A stretch of 16,587 bases of DNA from an uncultured Limosilactobacillus sp. (lineage in GTDB: Bacteria; Bacillota; Bacilli; Lactobacillales; Lactobacillaceae): positions 1-16,587 of the forward strand of contig NZ_CAKPXS010000039.1 in the NCBI RefSeq assembly GCF_934202235.1. Reading direction: 5' to 3'. This document shows positions 5,722 to 13,207 of this stretch, piece by piece (the first letter of the stretch is position 1; every line of letters starts with the position of its first letter). Under the pieces are notes generated by a model, which worked only from the letters and a program-made list of their open reading frames with translations, was not told the origin of the DNA and ran no database searches. A program made the translations under genes and the position numbers.

Positions 5722-6624
5722 ATGCATGAGAACAATGTGACCGGTAAGCGCTTTTTGGCGGTGACCCTACTCAATGCGGGAATCACCATCGTTGAACTGC
5801 TGGGTGGACTGGCTGCCGGTAGTTTGGCACTGCTATCAGATGCCTTTCACAACCTGGGTGACTCGGTATCAATCGTCTTAAGTTACGTCGCGCAGGTCAT
5901 TTCCAAAAAGCCCGAAACTAACCGCCAAACATTTGGCTACCGGCGCGCGGAAATCCTGTCAGCCCTAGTCAATGCCGCCTTTTTATTAGTGATTGCCGTC
6001 TTCTTAACGCTCGAAGCTATTCGGCGGCTCCGGCATCTCCAACCAGTTAATGGTCAGTTAATGACCATTGTCGCCGTTGTGGGACTAGCCGCTAACTTCA
6101 TATCTGCCTACCTGCTTCACGCTGGTAGTCACGAAAGTTTAAACATCAAGGCGACTTACCTTCACGTCCTCAGTGATGCCCTGGCCTCAGTGGCCGTCAT
6201 CATCGCCGGGGTCATCCTGATCTTTTATCCGATTAGCTGGCTCGACCCAGTTTTGACCGTCGCCGTTGCCATCTACATTGCCTACGAGGCATGGCCTATT
6301 GTTAAGCAAACCGTCAACATCCTGATGGAGTCAGCTCCCGTCCTCGATTACGATGCCATTAAAGCCGACTTGCTCAAGATTGATGGCATTAAGTCGATCC
6401 ACCATATCCATGCCTGGTCAGTCGACGAGCACCGCGTGATGTTTTCCTTACACATCGTTTGTGCAGACGCGAAACTGAGTGAAATTGATAAGCTGTATGA
6501 CCAAATCGATCAGTTAATGTTGAACAAGTATGGTATTTGTCACGTCACCATTCAAGCTGAGTGCCACCGTGATGACGGCGAGAAAATGTTTGATACGCAC
6601 GAAGATGAACAACACGGTATGTAA
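5722..6624 (+). CDS. Cation diffusion facilitator, Zn/Co/Cd efflux type
   Basis: A 300-residue CDF antiporter that exports divalent metal from the cytosol in exchange for protons. Six membrane helices span residues about 10-200. They are followed by a cytosolic ferredoxin-like domain (about 210-285) with metal-binding histidines (HHIHAW at 226-231) and a His/Asp/Glu-rich tail (ECHRDDGEKMFDTHEDEQHGM). The transport site is H43-x3-D47 in TM2 and H148-x3-D152 in TM5. The HD-HD set is the Zn-CDF (CzcD/ZitB) signature; Mn-CDFs have Asp/Asn there. GGGAGGAG precedes the ATG closely. It diverges from the MntR-type regulator, which suggests metal control, and ends in a bidirectional terminator. Confidence 0.9.
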   Translation: MHENNVTGKRFLAVTLLNAGITIVELLGGLAAGSLALLSDAFHNLGDSVSIVLSYVAQVISKKPETNRQTFGYRRAEILSALVNAAFLLVIAVFLTLEAIRRLRHLQPVNGQLMTIVAVVGLAANFISAYLLHAGSHESLNIKATYLHVLSDALASVAVIIAGVILIFYPISWLDPVLTVAVAIYIAYEAWPIVKQTVNILMESAPVLDYDAIKADLLKIDGIKSIHHIHAWSVDEHRVMFSLHIVCADAKLSEIDKLYDQIDQLMLNKYGICHVTIQAECHRDDGEKMFDTHEDEQHGM

Positions 6625-6654
6625 AAAAGGGGTCCGCACTGCGGACCCTCTTTT
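6623..6654. terminator. Bidirectional terminator between CDF and VIT genes
   Basis: GGGTCCGC (6630-6637) pairs perfectly with GCGGACCC (6641-6648) around a 3-nt loop. TCTTTT follows on the plus strand and TTTTTT on the minus strand, so it can stop both convergent transcription units. Confidence 0.92.
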
Positions 6655-6673
6655 AGTAACTCCATTAATCGTT

Positions 6674-7360
6674 TTAGAATAATTTCCCCACACCGTAGTG
6701 AATGCAAATGGTAATGAGACCAATGACAATGTTTCTGATCACAGCGACTTTCACTAGCCCGTTTCCCAACTTAGAACTGATAAAGCCGGTCAAAGCACTA
6801 GCCAAAACAACCGCCAGAATCGTTGCGTACCACTTAAAATCGACGGGACTGAAGGTCATCGCAAACAGTGGAAAGATCCCCCCAGCAGCTGCTGAGAAAA
6901 GTGAGGCAAAGGCAGCTTCCCAGGGATTCATATAGTGTCCTAACTGAATACCGTACTTCACCCGTACCACCGTCTCCAACGGTTTCTTATTCAGCAAGTC
7001 AATCGCAATCTCCCGGGCCGTCTGGTCAGTAATTCCTTTTTGGGCATAGTAGTCTGCTACCACGGCCACTTCGGCCTCCCGGTCGGTCTGCAACAGCTTT
7101 TCTTCACGCTCAACTGCTGCTTTCTCCGTATCCTTCTGGGTGCTGACCGAGGCGTACTCGCCCGATGCCATCGAAAAGGCACAGGCCAGCAAGTCAGATA
7201 AGCCGGCAATGAAAATCGTAAAATTATCAGTCGTCGCTGCTGCCACCGAAACGAGGACGCCGACAACCGTCAACACCCCGTCGTTAGAACCTAACACACC
7301 AGCACGGAGGGCGTTGAGCTTTTCATTCATCGTTTGCTTTTGGCGCTTCTTTTTTACCAT
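6674..7360 (-). CDS. VIT1/CCC1-family Fe/Mn transporter (second of tandem pair)
   Basis: A 228-residue membrane protein of the VIT1/CCC1 family, which moves Fe2+ or Mn2+ out of the cytosol against protons. It opens with the family signature RAGVLGSNDGVLTVVGV (residues about 19-35) in TM1 and SMASGEYASVSTQ (about 63-75) in TM2. The conserved Asp and Glu of these motifs line the translocation path. A Glu-rich cytosolic helical metal-binding region (about 76-145) follows, then three hydrophobic helices, ending shortly after the last. The ATG is preceded by AGGAGG at 7-8 nt. The TAG stop of the first VIT gene overlaps this Shine-Dalgarno site (11 nt between the genes), so the pair is one operon with coupled translation. 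Confidence 0.9.
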   Translation of the reverse strand: MVKKKRQKQTMNEKLNALRAGVLGSNDGVLTVVGVLVSVAAATTDNFTIFIAGLSDLLACAFSMASGEYASVSTQKDTEKAAVEREEKLLQTDREAEVAVVADYYAQKGITDQTAREIAIDLLNKKPLETVVRVKYGIQLGHYMNPWEAAFASLFSAAAGGIFPLFAMTFSPVDFKWYATILAVVLASALTGFISSKLGNGLVKVAVIRNIVIGLITICIHYGVGKLF

Positions 7361-7371
7361 CCTAACGCCTC

Positions 7372-8055
7372 CTACCTAGCAAAGAGTTGCCCGATGAGGA
7401 AAGTAACCCCCATCGTGAGCATTCCCGAGACGACATTACGAAGCGCCGACTTGCCCCGGTTGGAGTCGCCTAGAACAGCAGCGACATAGCCGGTAATCGC
7501 CAGGGCAATCAGCACCGCAATAATGGTTGCCATAATCCGCATTTTCACTGGCGACAATGTGACTGCCAGCATGGGTAGAATGGAGCCGGTCGGGAAAGCA
7601 ATAAAGGACGCAATTGCCGCTTCGTACGGGCTCGTAAATTCCTTTGGATTGAAGCCATACTTTTCCTGAACGACATTATCTAAGGCGTCATCACCTAAAA
7701 GTTCATCTGCCGCCTTGTTTGCCAATTGCGGGTCAATTTCCTGAGCAAGGTAACGGTTCACCATGTCCTGGCGAACGCCATCCAGGTCATCCTCAAGGTG
7801 CTGCTTTTCGGCGATAATGGCCATTTTTTCGGAGTCCTTCTGGGTACTAACCGAAACATACTCCCCCATACACATTGAAATTGTCCCGGCCAGCGACCCT
7901 GAAAGGCCAGAAATCAAAATTGAAAAGCTGTTGCTGGTCGCAGCGGCCACGCCGACAACAATGCCGGCAACAGAGAGGATCCCGTCATTGGCACCCATTA
8001 CCCCTGCCCGTAGAACGTTAATCTTCTGGGCCAAGGACATCTTACGCTTTGTCAT
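7372..8055 (-). CDS. VIT1/CCC1-family Fe/Mn transporter (first of tandem pair)
   Basis: A 227-residue paralogue of its downstream neighbour. It has RAGVMGANDGILSVAGIVVGVAAAT in TM1, SMCMGEYVSVSTQKDSEK in TM2, a charged helical metal-binding middle (about 75-150) and three terminal helices. It is clearly diverged from the second copy, mostly in the cytosolic domain and the last helices. The tandem is therefore an old duplication or two acquired types rather than a recent copy. VIT1 proteins are dimers, so the two could form heterodimers. The ATG has AAAGGGA about 9 nt upstream. An extended -10 promoter lies at 8090. Together with the MntR-type regulator and CDF pump across the terminator, it forms a metal-handling block. 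Confidence 0.9.
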   Translation of the reverse strand: MTKRKMSLAQKINVLRAGVMGANDGILSVAGIVVGVAAATSNSFSILISGLSGSLAGTISMCMGEYVSVSTQKDSEKMAIIAEKQHLEDDLDGVRQDMVNRYLAQEIDPQLANKAADELLGDDALDNVVQEKYGFNPKEFTSPYEAAIASFIAFPTGSILPMLAVTLSPVKMRIMATIIAVLIALAITGYVAAVLGDSNRGKSALRNVVSGMLTMGVTFLIGQLFAR

Positions 8056-8089
8056 TCGTTATTTCCCTTTCTAAAATTAAATTAGATTC

Positions 8090-8098
8090 ATTATAACA
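8090..8098 (-). promoter_or_regulatory. Extended -10 promoter of the tandem VIT operon
   Basis: TGT-TATAAT on the minus strand is a perfect extended -10 located 35-43 nt before the first VIT start. No good -35 box is visible. No metal box like that at 5678 was found here by eye. Confidence 0.6.
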
Positions 8099-8177
8099 TA
8101 GAATTAAGAAGTCACACGATTGTTTTTATTTCAATATAACTCCACCATATAATGATTAAAAATTATCATAAATGCAC

Positions 8178-8213
8178 GAAAAGCGGCTCCGCCATCTTGG
8201 CGGGCCGCTTTTC
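8178..8213. terminator. Long bidirectional terminator after uspA
   Basis: GAAAAGCGGC (8178-8187) pairs with GCCGCTTTTC (8204-8213). After one bulged T the stem continues CCGCC/GGCGG around a 5-nt loop, about 15 bp in all. The T-rich ends on both strands allow termination in both directions. It serves the minus-strand universal stress gene. Confidence 0.88.
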
Positions 8214-8236
8214 ATTGGTTAACAAATTCCTACTCG

Positions 8237-8722
8237 CTAGTTTTCTTGGTCTTCATCAACCATTTCGTTACTCCGAATAACGAAGACTGATGTTCCGGCG
8301 TGCTTCGTCATGTAACTGGCCTGGGAACCAACCGTCTTGCGGTTGCCCCACTTGCCAATTGAGCCGATGATCAATAGGTCTGGCTGAAATTCAGGGATAA
8401 CGTGGTTGCAAATCCGTTCAGCTGGCCGTTCACCCTGGTCAACCAGTGCCGTGATCTTGCTGGCTTCAACACCGTAATCAATCGCTGCCTGAACGTATTC
8501 GTTAATCCGTTTCTGCAGCTCTTCACGGGTGCTGTGAACGTAATCCTTATCAAGGATCTGATACACGTTAGTCTTATTGGTTTCGTAAACAGAAACGATC
8601 CCTAGTTCGGAGCCATCGCGCTTGGCCTTATCAACAGCGTAACAAAAAGCTGCCCGGGCATCCGGAGCGTCGTCGACCCCCACCAAAATCTTGTGGAAAC
8701 GTTTCGGTTTAATCTCAAACAT
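8237..8722 (-). CDS. Universal stress protein, UspA family
   Basis: A 161-residue single Usp domain. The first strand is KILVGVDDAPDA. The nucleotide-binding loop is G120-x2-G123-x8-G132-S133 in GSIGKWGNRKTVGS, which indicates the ATP-binding subtype. Usps are cytosolic dimers linked to starvation, acid and oxidative stress survival; the specific role here is unknown. The ATG is preceded by AGAGGGG at about 7 nt. It is a single gene with its own promoter (8783), a leader that can fold from its first base, and a strong terminator. Confidence 0.92.
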   Translation of the reverse strand: MFEIKPKRFHKILVGVDDAPDARAAFCYAVDKAKRDGSELGIVSVYETNKTNVYQILDKDYVHSTREELQKRINEYVQAAIDYGVEASKITALVDQGERPAERICNHVIPEFQPDLLIIGSIGKWGNRKTVGSQASYMTKHAGTSVFVIRSNEMVDEDQEN

Positions 8723-8747
8723 AGTGAAACCCCTCTCTGGTGAAATG

Positions 8748-8778
8748 ATAGATTGTGTGAAAACGTCACTTAATCTAT
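8748..8778 (-). other. 5'-terminal stem-loop in the uspA leader
   Basis: ATAGATT (8748-8754) and AATCTAT (8772-8778) pair over 7 bp. An inner GTGA/TCAC stem has a 5-nt loop. The predicted transcription start (about 8776) puts the structure at the very 5' end of the mRNA, where such hairpins protect against 5'-end-dependent decay. Confidence 0.5.
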
Positions 8779-8782
8779 GACC

Positions 8783-8810
8783 ATCTTACTACATATTTCA
8801 CCAATGTAAA
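8783..8810 (-). promoter_or_regulatory. Promoter of uspA
   Basis: On the minus strand -35 TTTACA (8805-8810) and -10 TAAGAT (8783-8788) are separated by 16 nt. Confidence 0.55.
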
Positions 8811-8861
8811 TGATTTTTTCAGGTCGTCCTAAACTTATTTTCTGCTGATACAAACTCACGA

Positions 8862-10103
8862 TTAGTGAAATTCGTACTGTGGCAAAACATAGTCGAAGCG
8901 CTGCCGCCGTCCAGTAAAGCGATTAGCATGACGCTCCATTGCATGGCGCCGGTCACCAAAGAGCATCCAAATAAAGATGGCCACATCAAGAATTAGCTGG
9001 AAGATCACCGCAACCCAGTCTAAGCTGGTCGCATGACCAACCATCAGCGGAACGCCAATGATCATAAAGGCAGTCCAGTCAACCAAAAAGTGCATCAGCA
9101 TTGTCAACCACAGCTGGCCAGTATAGAGGTACACACAGCTGAAGAAGAGTCCCGTTCCAAAAGCCCCCAGGGCCTGGATAGTTGTCACGTCCCATTGCTG
9201 GGCTGGAACGTTGCTGAAATGAATCAGTCCAAAGAGGGTCGCAGAAATAAGAATCGCTGCTGGTACCCGGTGAGCGTTATGCCGCAACCCGGCTAATAGA
9301 ACCCCTAAGATCCCAAAGCGGAATAGTGTTTCCTCGCCAATGCCAGCTGCTGCCGCCTGCATGGTCAATAATCGATCAACGCGGAACCCACTAAAGCTGT
9401 ACTGGGTTAAGAGTCCCCACCACTTGCTTGGACTGTTGAACGCATTCCAAAAGGTAAAGGCGAGGTCGAAGCCAATTAAAAAGAGGATGACCCACACACT
9501 GATGTCAGAATGCCAGCGAGGCTTCAATCCTGGCCAGGACAGGTGCCAGCCACGCATCAAAGTGGTCACCAGGACAAAAAACGAAACGCTGCCGAAAAGA
9601 CCAGCGTGGAGTCCCTGCATCAGGAAACGTGACCCCGTTAAGCTTTCTGGATAAACGAGCGGGATCGTCTGGGTAACGGCAACTGACCAGTACAAAAGAC
9701 AAACAACCCGTGACACTGTCCACTCAACGGCTGACCCAATCACACTGGCAAAGGGAGCAAACATGACCATGTAGTATAGCAGGGTCAACGTTAGAATTCC
9801 CCGTGCCGGCAAGTACAGCAGGACAATAATCTGCCGAGTCACTACTCCCCAGACCACCACCAACAACAATGGCTGAAAGATGGCCTGGAGCCAGCGGTTG
9901 CCAAAATCTAACCACTGTGGTCGGCGCCTTTGCGGATAAAAATCAGTCACCACCCCAATGACACTAATCACTAGCAAAAAGGCCAGCAACCACATAATCG
10001 GTCGTTGCAACATGGCCTCCCGTAAGAAAATGACGAGCGCAAATAGTGTTGCCACACACAGTTGCGCCTGATACCAAATATGTAGGTAGTCTCTGCCTGA
10101 CAT
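8862..10103 (-). CDS. CPBP-family (CAAX protease/bacteriocin-processing) intramembrane metalloprotease, long form
   Basis: A 413-residue, highly hydrophobic protein with a C-terminal CPBP (Abi) protease core at residues about 250-345. Motif 1 is EExxxR at E257-E258-R262, motif 2 is FGLIH at F291-H295, and motif 3 is HxxxD at H338-D342. These residues would bind a metal and water in a Rce1-like active site. Usual CPBP proteins are about 200-300 residues. Here an extra N-terminal half of roughly 150-200 residues adds about five or six membrane helices. A basic tail (RRHAMERHANRFTGRRQRF) closes the protein. Members process lipidated or small peptides and confer bacteriocin immunity; the substrate here is unknown. 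AGAGGGGG precedes the ATG. The gap of 38 nt after the ApbE-like gene holds no promoter, so the two are probably co-transcribed. Confidence 0.85.
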   Translation of the reverse strand: MSGRDYLHIWYQAQLCVATLFALVIFLREAMLQRPIMWLLAFLLVISVIGVVTDFYPQRRRPQWLDFGNRWLQAIFQPLLLVVVWGVVTRQIIVLLYLPARGILTLTLLYYMVMFAPFASVIGSAVEWTVSRVVCLLYWSVAVTQTIPLVYPESLTGSRFLMQGLHAGLFGSVSFFVLVTTLMRGWHLSWPGLKPRWHSDISVWVILFLIGFDLAFTFWNAFNSPSKWWGLLTQYSFSGFRVDRLLTMQAAAAGIGEETLFRFGILGVLLAGLRHNAHRVPAAILISATLFGLIHFSNVPAQQWDVTTIQALGAFGTGLFFSCVYLYTGQLWLTMLMHFLVDWTAFMIIGVPLMVGHATSLDWVAVIFQLILDVAIFIWMLFGDRRHAMERHANRFTGRRQRFDYVLPQYEFH

Positions 10104-10141
10104 TGTCTTCCCCCTCTAATTACCTCTTTGACTGACGCTTA

Positions 10142-11086
10142 TTACGGCCGCCGGTCTACAAATTCTGTTCTACCGTCATTATAGATAAACAGGGCGCCGT
10201 ACAAATCTGGGCGCCCAACACCCCAGCCAGGAAGCGGTTGTCCTGCAAAAAAGAGCCGCTTGGCTTCCACCTCGCCGGTCACTGATCTTCGACTAAAGAT
10301 AGTGACTGAAGCCACGTTAGTCTGCCGTGGCCGCCCCGTTTGCGGATCCAACAGGTGGTGGTAATGGTGACCATTTTTGACCAACTGGCGTTCATAGGTT
10401 CCCGACGTCACCGCCGAGCATTCGGGCATCAATACCTGTTGGCAATCTGCTCCCCGCTCTTTGCGCGGATCCTGAATGCCAATGACCCACCGCCCATCAG
10501 CTCGTCGCGGTGATGGGCCGACAAACAACAAGTTACCACCTAAATTGATCATCCCGTTGACGATGCCAAAAGAGCGCCAGTAGTCCCGAACCCGGTCGGC
10601 AATATAGCCCTTGGCAATACCGCCCAGATCAATTTCCATCCCCGGCCGCTTCAGGAAAACGGTCTGCTGTCGATCATCGAGCTCAACTTGGTCGGGATCA
10701 ATCAACTTTAGTCGGTGATGAATCTCTTCGCCAGTGGGAACTCTGGCACCCTTAAAGCCAATTTTCCAGAGCTTGACTAACGGACCAATCAGCGCGTTGA
10801 AGCCAAATTGCTGCTGACTCGCCGCCACCGCCAGTTTAACTAGCTCAAAAACCATTGGCGTAACCTGCACGGGTTGACGGCCCGCCTGGTGGTTCACCGT
10901 CATCAGTAGTGATGACTCCCGGTTAACAGTTAACAGGTCTTCATAGCGTTTAATGAGTGCTAACGCCCCGTCGGTCAAAGTTTTATCCGTTGTCCCAAAG
11001 ACCGTCAGGGTGATCTTCGTCCCCAGCGCATGACCAGTTGTCGTCACTGTTTTCAGGGCCAGGTTGTGAATTATGTGGTCCGCCAT
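10142..11086 (-). CDS. ApbE-like FAD:protein FMN transferase
   Basis: A 314-residue enzyme of the ApbE/Ftp family. It splits FAD and attaches FMN to Thr/Ser of target flavoproteins. Motifs in order are IDLGGIAKGYIADR (about 152-165), INLGGNLLFVG (about 180-190), SAVTSGTYERQ (about 224-234) and HLLDPQTGRP (about 244-253). The last Mg-binding stretch reads SVTGEVEAKRLF where the classical form is near 'ADALATALF', so the usual Asp is Glu and the usual Thr is Lys. No signal peptide is seen, so a cytosolic location is likely. The frame opens with GTG-ATG; AAAGGAGG lies 7 nt before the ATG, which is preferred over the GTG at 11089. No flavoprotein substrate gene is nearby. Confidence 0.87.
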   Translation of the reverse strand: MADHIIHNLALKTVTTTGHALGTKITLTVFGTTDKTLTDGALALIKRYEDLLTVNRESSLLMTVNHQAGRQPVQVTPMVFELVKLAVAASQQQFGFNALIGPLVKLWKIGFKGARVPTGEEIHHRLKLIDPDQVELDDRQQTVFLKRPGMEIDLGGIAKGYIADRVRDYWRSFGIVNGMINLGGNLLFVGPSPRRADGRWVIGIQDPRKERGADCQQVLMPECSAVTSGTYERQLVKNGHHYHHLLDPQTGRPRQTNVASVTIFSRRSVTGEVEAKRLFFAGQPLPGWGVGRPDLYGALFIYNDGRTEFVDRRP

Positions 11087-11114
11087 CACAACGCCTCCTT
11101 TATCATCTCTTCTC

Positions 11115-11120
11115 AGTATA
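11115..11120 (-). promoter_or_regulatory. Possible -10 box of the apbE-CPBP unit
   Basis: TATACT on the minus strand lies between the RNase J terminator and the apbE-like ribosome-binding site, leaving a short leader. The -35 region would fall in the terminator T-tract and is poor. Confidence 0.35.
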
Positions 11121-11134
11121 AACTTAAATTAAGC

Positions 11135-11175
11135 AAAAAGGGAGGACGATTGGCACTTTCGGCCAGTTCGTCCTC
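11135..11175 (-). terminator. Terminator of the RNase J gene
   Basis: On the minus strand GAGGACGA pairs with T(C)GTCCTC (8 bp; 11142-11149 with 11168-11175). An inner TGGC/GCCA extension is present, and CCC then five T (11135-11139) follow. Confidence 0.85.
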
Positions 11176-11186
11176 TCCAGAAATTG

Positions 11187-13061
11187 CTATTTATTTTCAG
11201 CAGTCACTGCTGCTTGTTGATGTTTTTGTTCGTGATGGTGGTTACGCCGACGGTGTTGGCGGTGGTTATTATTAGACCGGTGTTCGCCGCTCTGACCCTG
11301 GTGGGCGTTGTTGCGCTGATGGTGGCGCTTGGCAACGTAGCGATCGTTTGGCTGCCGGTTCTTGGCATCACCATTTAAGATCGTCACCATTGGAATGATC
11401 ACCGGTCGACGACCTGTCCGCTCAAACAGCAGCTTCTGCAGACGGCTGACAATGGTCCGGTTAATCGTCCGCACGTCGACGTGCTTATGGTTCTTGAAAG
11501 TATTGAGAATGGCCCAGAAGACTTCGTGATTAGCGGCCTTAATTAATTCTTGCGACTCGTGCATGTAAACAAAGCCCCGTGACACAATGTCCGGACCCGC
11601 CACAATCTGGTAGTCCTTGAGGTCAACAACCGCCACGGCAGTAACGACCCCCTCTTCAGACAGCAGGCGCCGTTCGCGAATTTCAGGATTGCCCACTGAA
11701 TCACCAACATCACGGCCGTCGATGTAAACATCCCCGGCTGTTTCAATGTGGTCGGCAATCCGCGCACTATCCTTCGTCAGCGCCAACACGTCACCATTAG
11801 CTAAGATGAAGCAGTGGTCTTTCGGAACACCAGTCATCTGGGCCAGCTTCGTGTGAATCTTCTGCATCCGGAATTCACCATGGACCGGGGCAAAGAACTT
11901 CGGCTTCATCAAGCGAAGCATCAATTCTTCGTCAATTTGACCACCGTGACCCGAGGTGTGGATGTTGTTGACGTAACCGTGAATAACCGTCGCGCCGCTT
12001 TCCTCCAGCTTGTTAATCAGGGCGTTAACACTCGTTGTGTTCCCCGGAATGGGGTTGCTGGAGAAGACAACCGTGTCACCCGGCTGAATCGTAATCTGCC
12101 GGTGGGTACCATTGGCAATTCGACTCAAAGCCGCCATTGGTTCACCCTGGGACCCGGTACACATGATCATCACTTTTTCCGGTGGGTAAGAGTTAATATC
12201 ATTCTGGTCGATTAAGTAATCCTCGGGAATATTTAAGTAGCCGAGGTCCTGCCCCGCCGCAATCGCATTTTCCATGCTCCGTCCAAAAACGGCAATCTTA
12301 CGGCCCTGCTTAATAGCAGCGTCACAAGCCTCCCGTAGCCGGTAAACATTGGAAGCAAAGGAAGCAAAGATAATTCGCCCCTTAATTCGTTCAAAAATCC
12401 GGCGAATGTGAATGTCGACCCAGCGTTCCGACTTAGTAAACTGTGGCCGCTCAGCGTTTGTACTGTCAGAGGTCAGTAACAAAACTCCTTCATCCCCCAG
12501 CTTAGCCATCTGTTGGAAGTTTGGTGCCGGCAGTTGACCAACTGGCGTTAAGTCAAACTTAAAGTCCCCAGTTTGGATAATCGTCCCCTGCGGCGTGTGC
12601 ACAGCGACCCCGAGCGTATCAGGGATAGAGTGTGTCGTCCGGAAGAAACTGACCCAGGTCTTCTTAAAGTGAACCGTATCGAATTCATTAATTTCGTGCA
12701 ATTCAGCCGTCTTCAGCAGGTGCTTTTCGTCCAGCTTGCCCCGAATTAATGACATTGCAAACGGGCCGGCATAAATTGGCACGTTCACCTTCTGGAGGAA
12801 GAACGGCAAACCACCGATATGGTCTTCATGGCCGTGGGTAATAAAAATCCCCTTGATCTTATCCTTGTTTTCCACCAGGTAGTCGTAGTTTTGAATGACG
12901 TAGTCGACCCCCAGCAATTCGTCTTCCGGGAAGAGGACCCCACAGTCAATAATGATAATTTCGTCTTGGAATTGAACACAGTACATGTTCTTCCCAATTT
13001 CACCAAGGCCGCCCATAGCAAAAAAGGCCACCTCATCGTTATGAATCTTGAGTTTACGCAT
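11187..13061 (-). CDS. Ribonuclease J
   Basis: A 624-residue metallo-beta-lactamase/beta-CASP ribonuclease that degrades and matures mRNA and rRNA, with endonuclease and 5'-3' exonuclease activity. The zinc motif HGHEDH is at residues 76-81. DSTNAERP, the beta-CASP GRSMENAIAAG and the later GHGG and PVHGE motifs are intact, so it should be catalytically active. Residues about 568-624 form a low-complexity tail rich in His, Asn, Arg and Gln, likely disordered and RNA-binding. The frame can be extended to a GTG at 13097. The ATG at 13061 with AAAGGAAAGG just upstream is the real start, because the Shine-Dalgarno site lies inside the extension. J1 versus J2 cannot be fixed here, and the usual rpoY partner of rnjA is absent, so no symbol is given. 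Confidence 0.93.
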   Translation of the reverse strand: MRKLKIHNDEVAFFAMGGLGEIGKNMYCVQFQDEIIIIDCGVLFPEDELLGVDYVIQNYDYLVENKDKIKGIFITHGHEDHIGGLPFFLQKVNVPIYAGPFAMSLIRGKLDEKHLLKTAELHEINEFDTVHFKKTWVSFFRTTHSIPDTLGVAVHTPQGTIIQTGDFKFDLTPVGQLPAPNFQQMAKLGDEGVLLLTSDSTNAERPQFTKSERWVDIHIRRIFERIKGRIIFASFASNVYRLREACDAAIKQGRKIAVFGRSMENAIAAGQDLGYLNIPEDYLIDQNDINSYPPEKVMIMCTGSQGEPMAALSRIANGTHRQITIQPGDTVVFSSNPIPGNTTSVNALINKLEESGATVIHGYVNNIHTSGHGGQIDEELMLRLMKPKFFAPVHGEFRMQKIHTKLAQMTGVPKDHCFILANGDVLALTKDSARIADHIETAGDVYIDGRDVGDSVGNPEIRERRLLSEEGVVTAVAVVDLKDYQIVAGPDIVSRGFVYMHESQELIKAANHEVFWAILNTFKNHKHVDVRTINRTIVSRLQKLLFERTGRRPVIIPMVTILNGDAKNRQPNDRYVAKRHHQRNNAHQGQSGEHRSNNNHRQHRRRNHHHEQKHQQAAVTAENK

Positions 13062-13141
13062 AGTTACCTTTCCTTTATTTAGTTTTCTCTGGTACACGTT
13101 AAAAAACCGTCACGTGAGAATGATGGCTAACGCGCTTATTC

Positions 13142-13181
13142 AAATGTTGTGAACTGTCCCGGCGGGCAGCATTACACATTT
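13142..13181 (-). other. Structured leader of the RNase J mRNA
   Basis: A branched stem in the leader: AAATGT with ACATTT (6 bp), one bulge, then GTGA/TTAC, and a CTG-CCC/GGG-CAG tip with a 3-nt loop. Total span is 40 nt. Further downstream at 13101-13106 the leader has six T after a TCACGTGA palindrome. The leader runs about 140 nt from the predicted promoter. Whether it controls RNase J synthesis is inference. Confidence 0.5.
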
Positions 13182-13207
13182 AATTCTTCGACATAAAACT
13201 ATGTTAA

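Noticed and set aside
11814..12215. 133-residue open frame antisense to the RNase J gene
   Set aside because: It lies fully inside a well-conserved gene on the other strand, has no good ribosome-binding site and its protein looks like nothing known.
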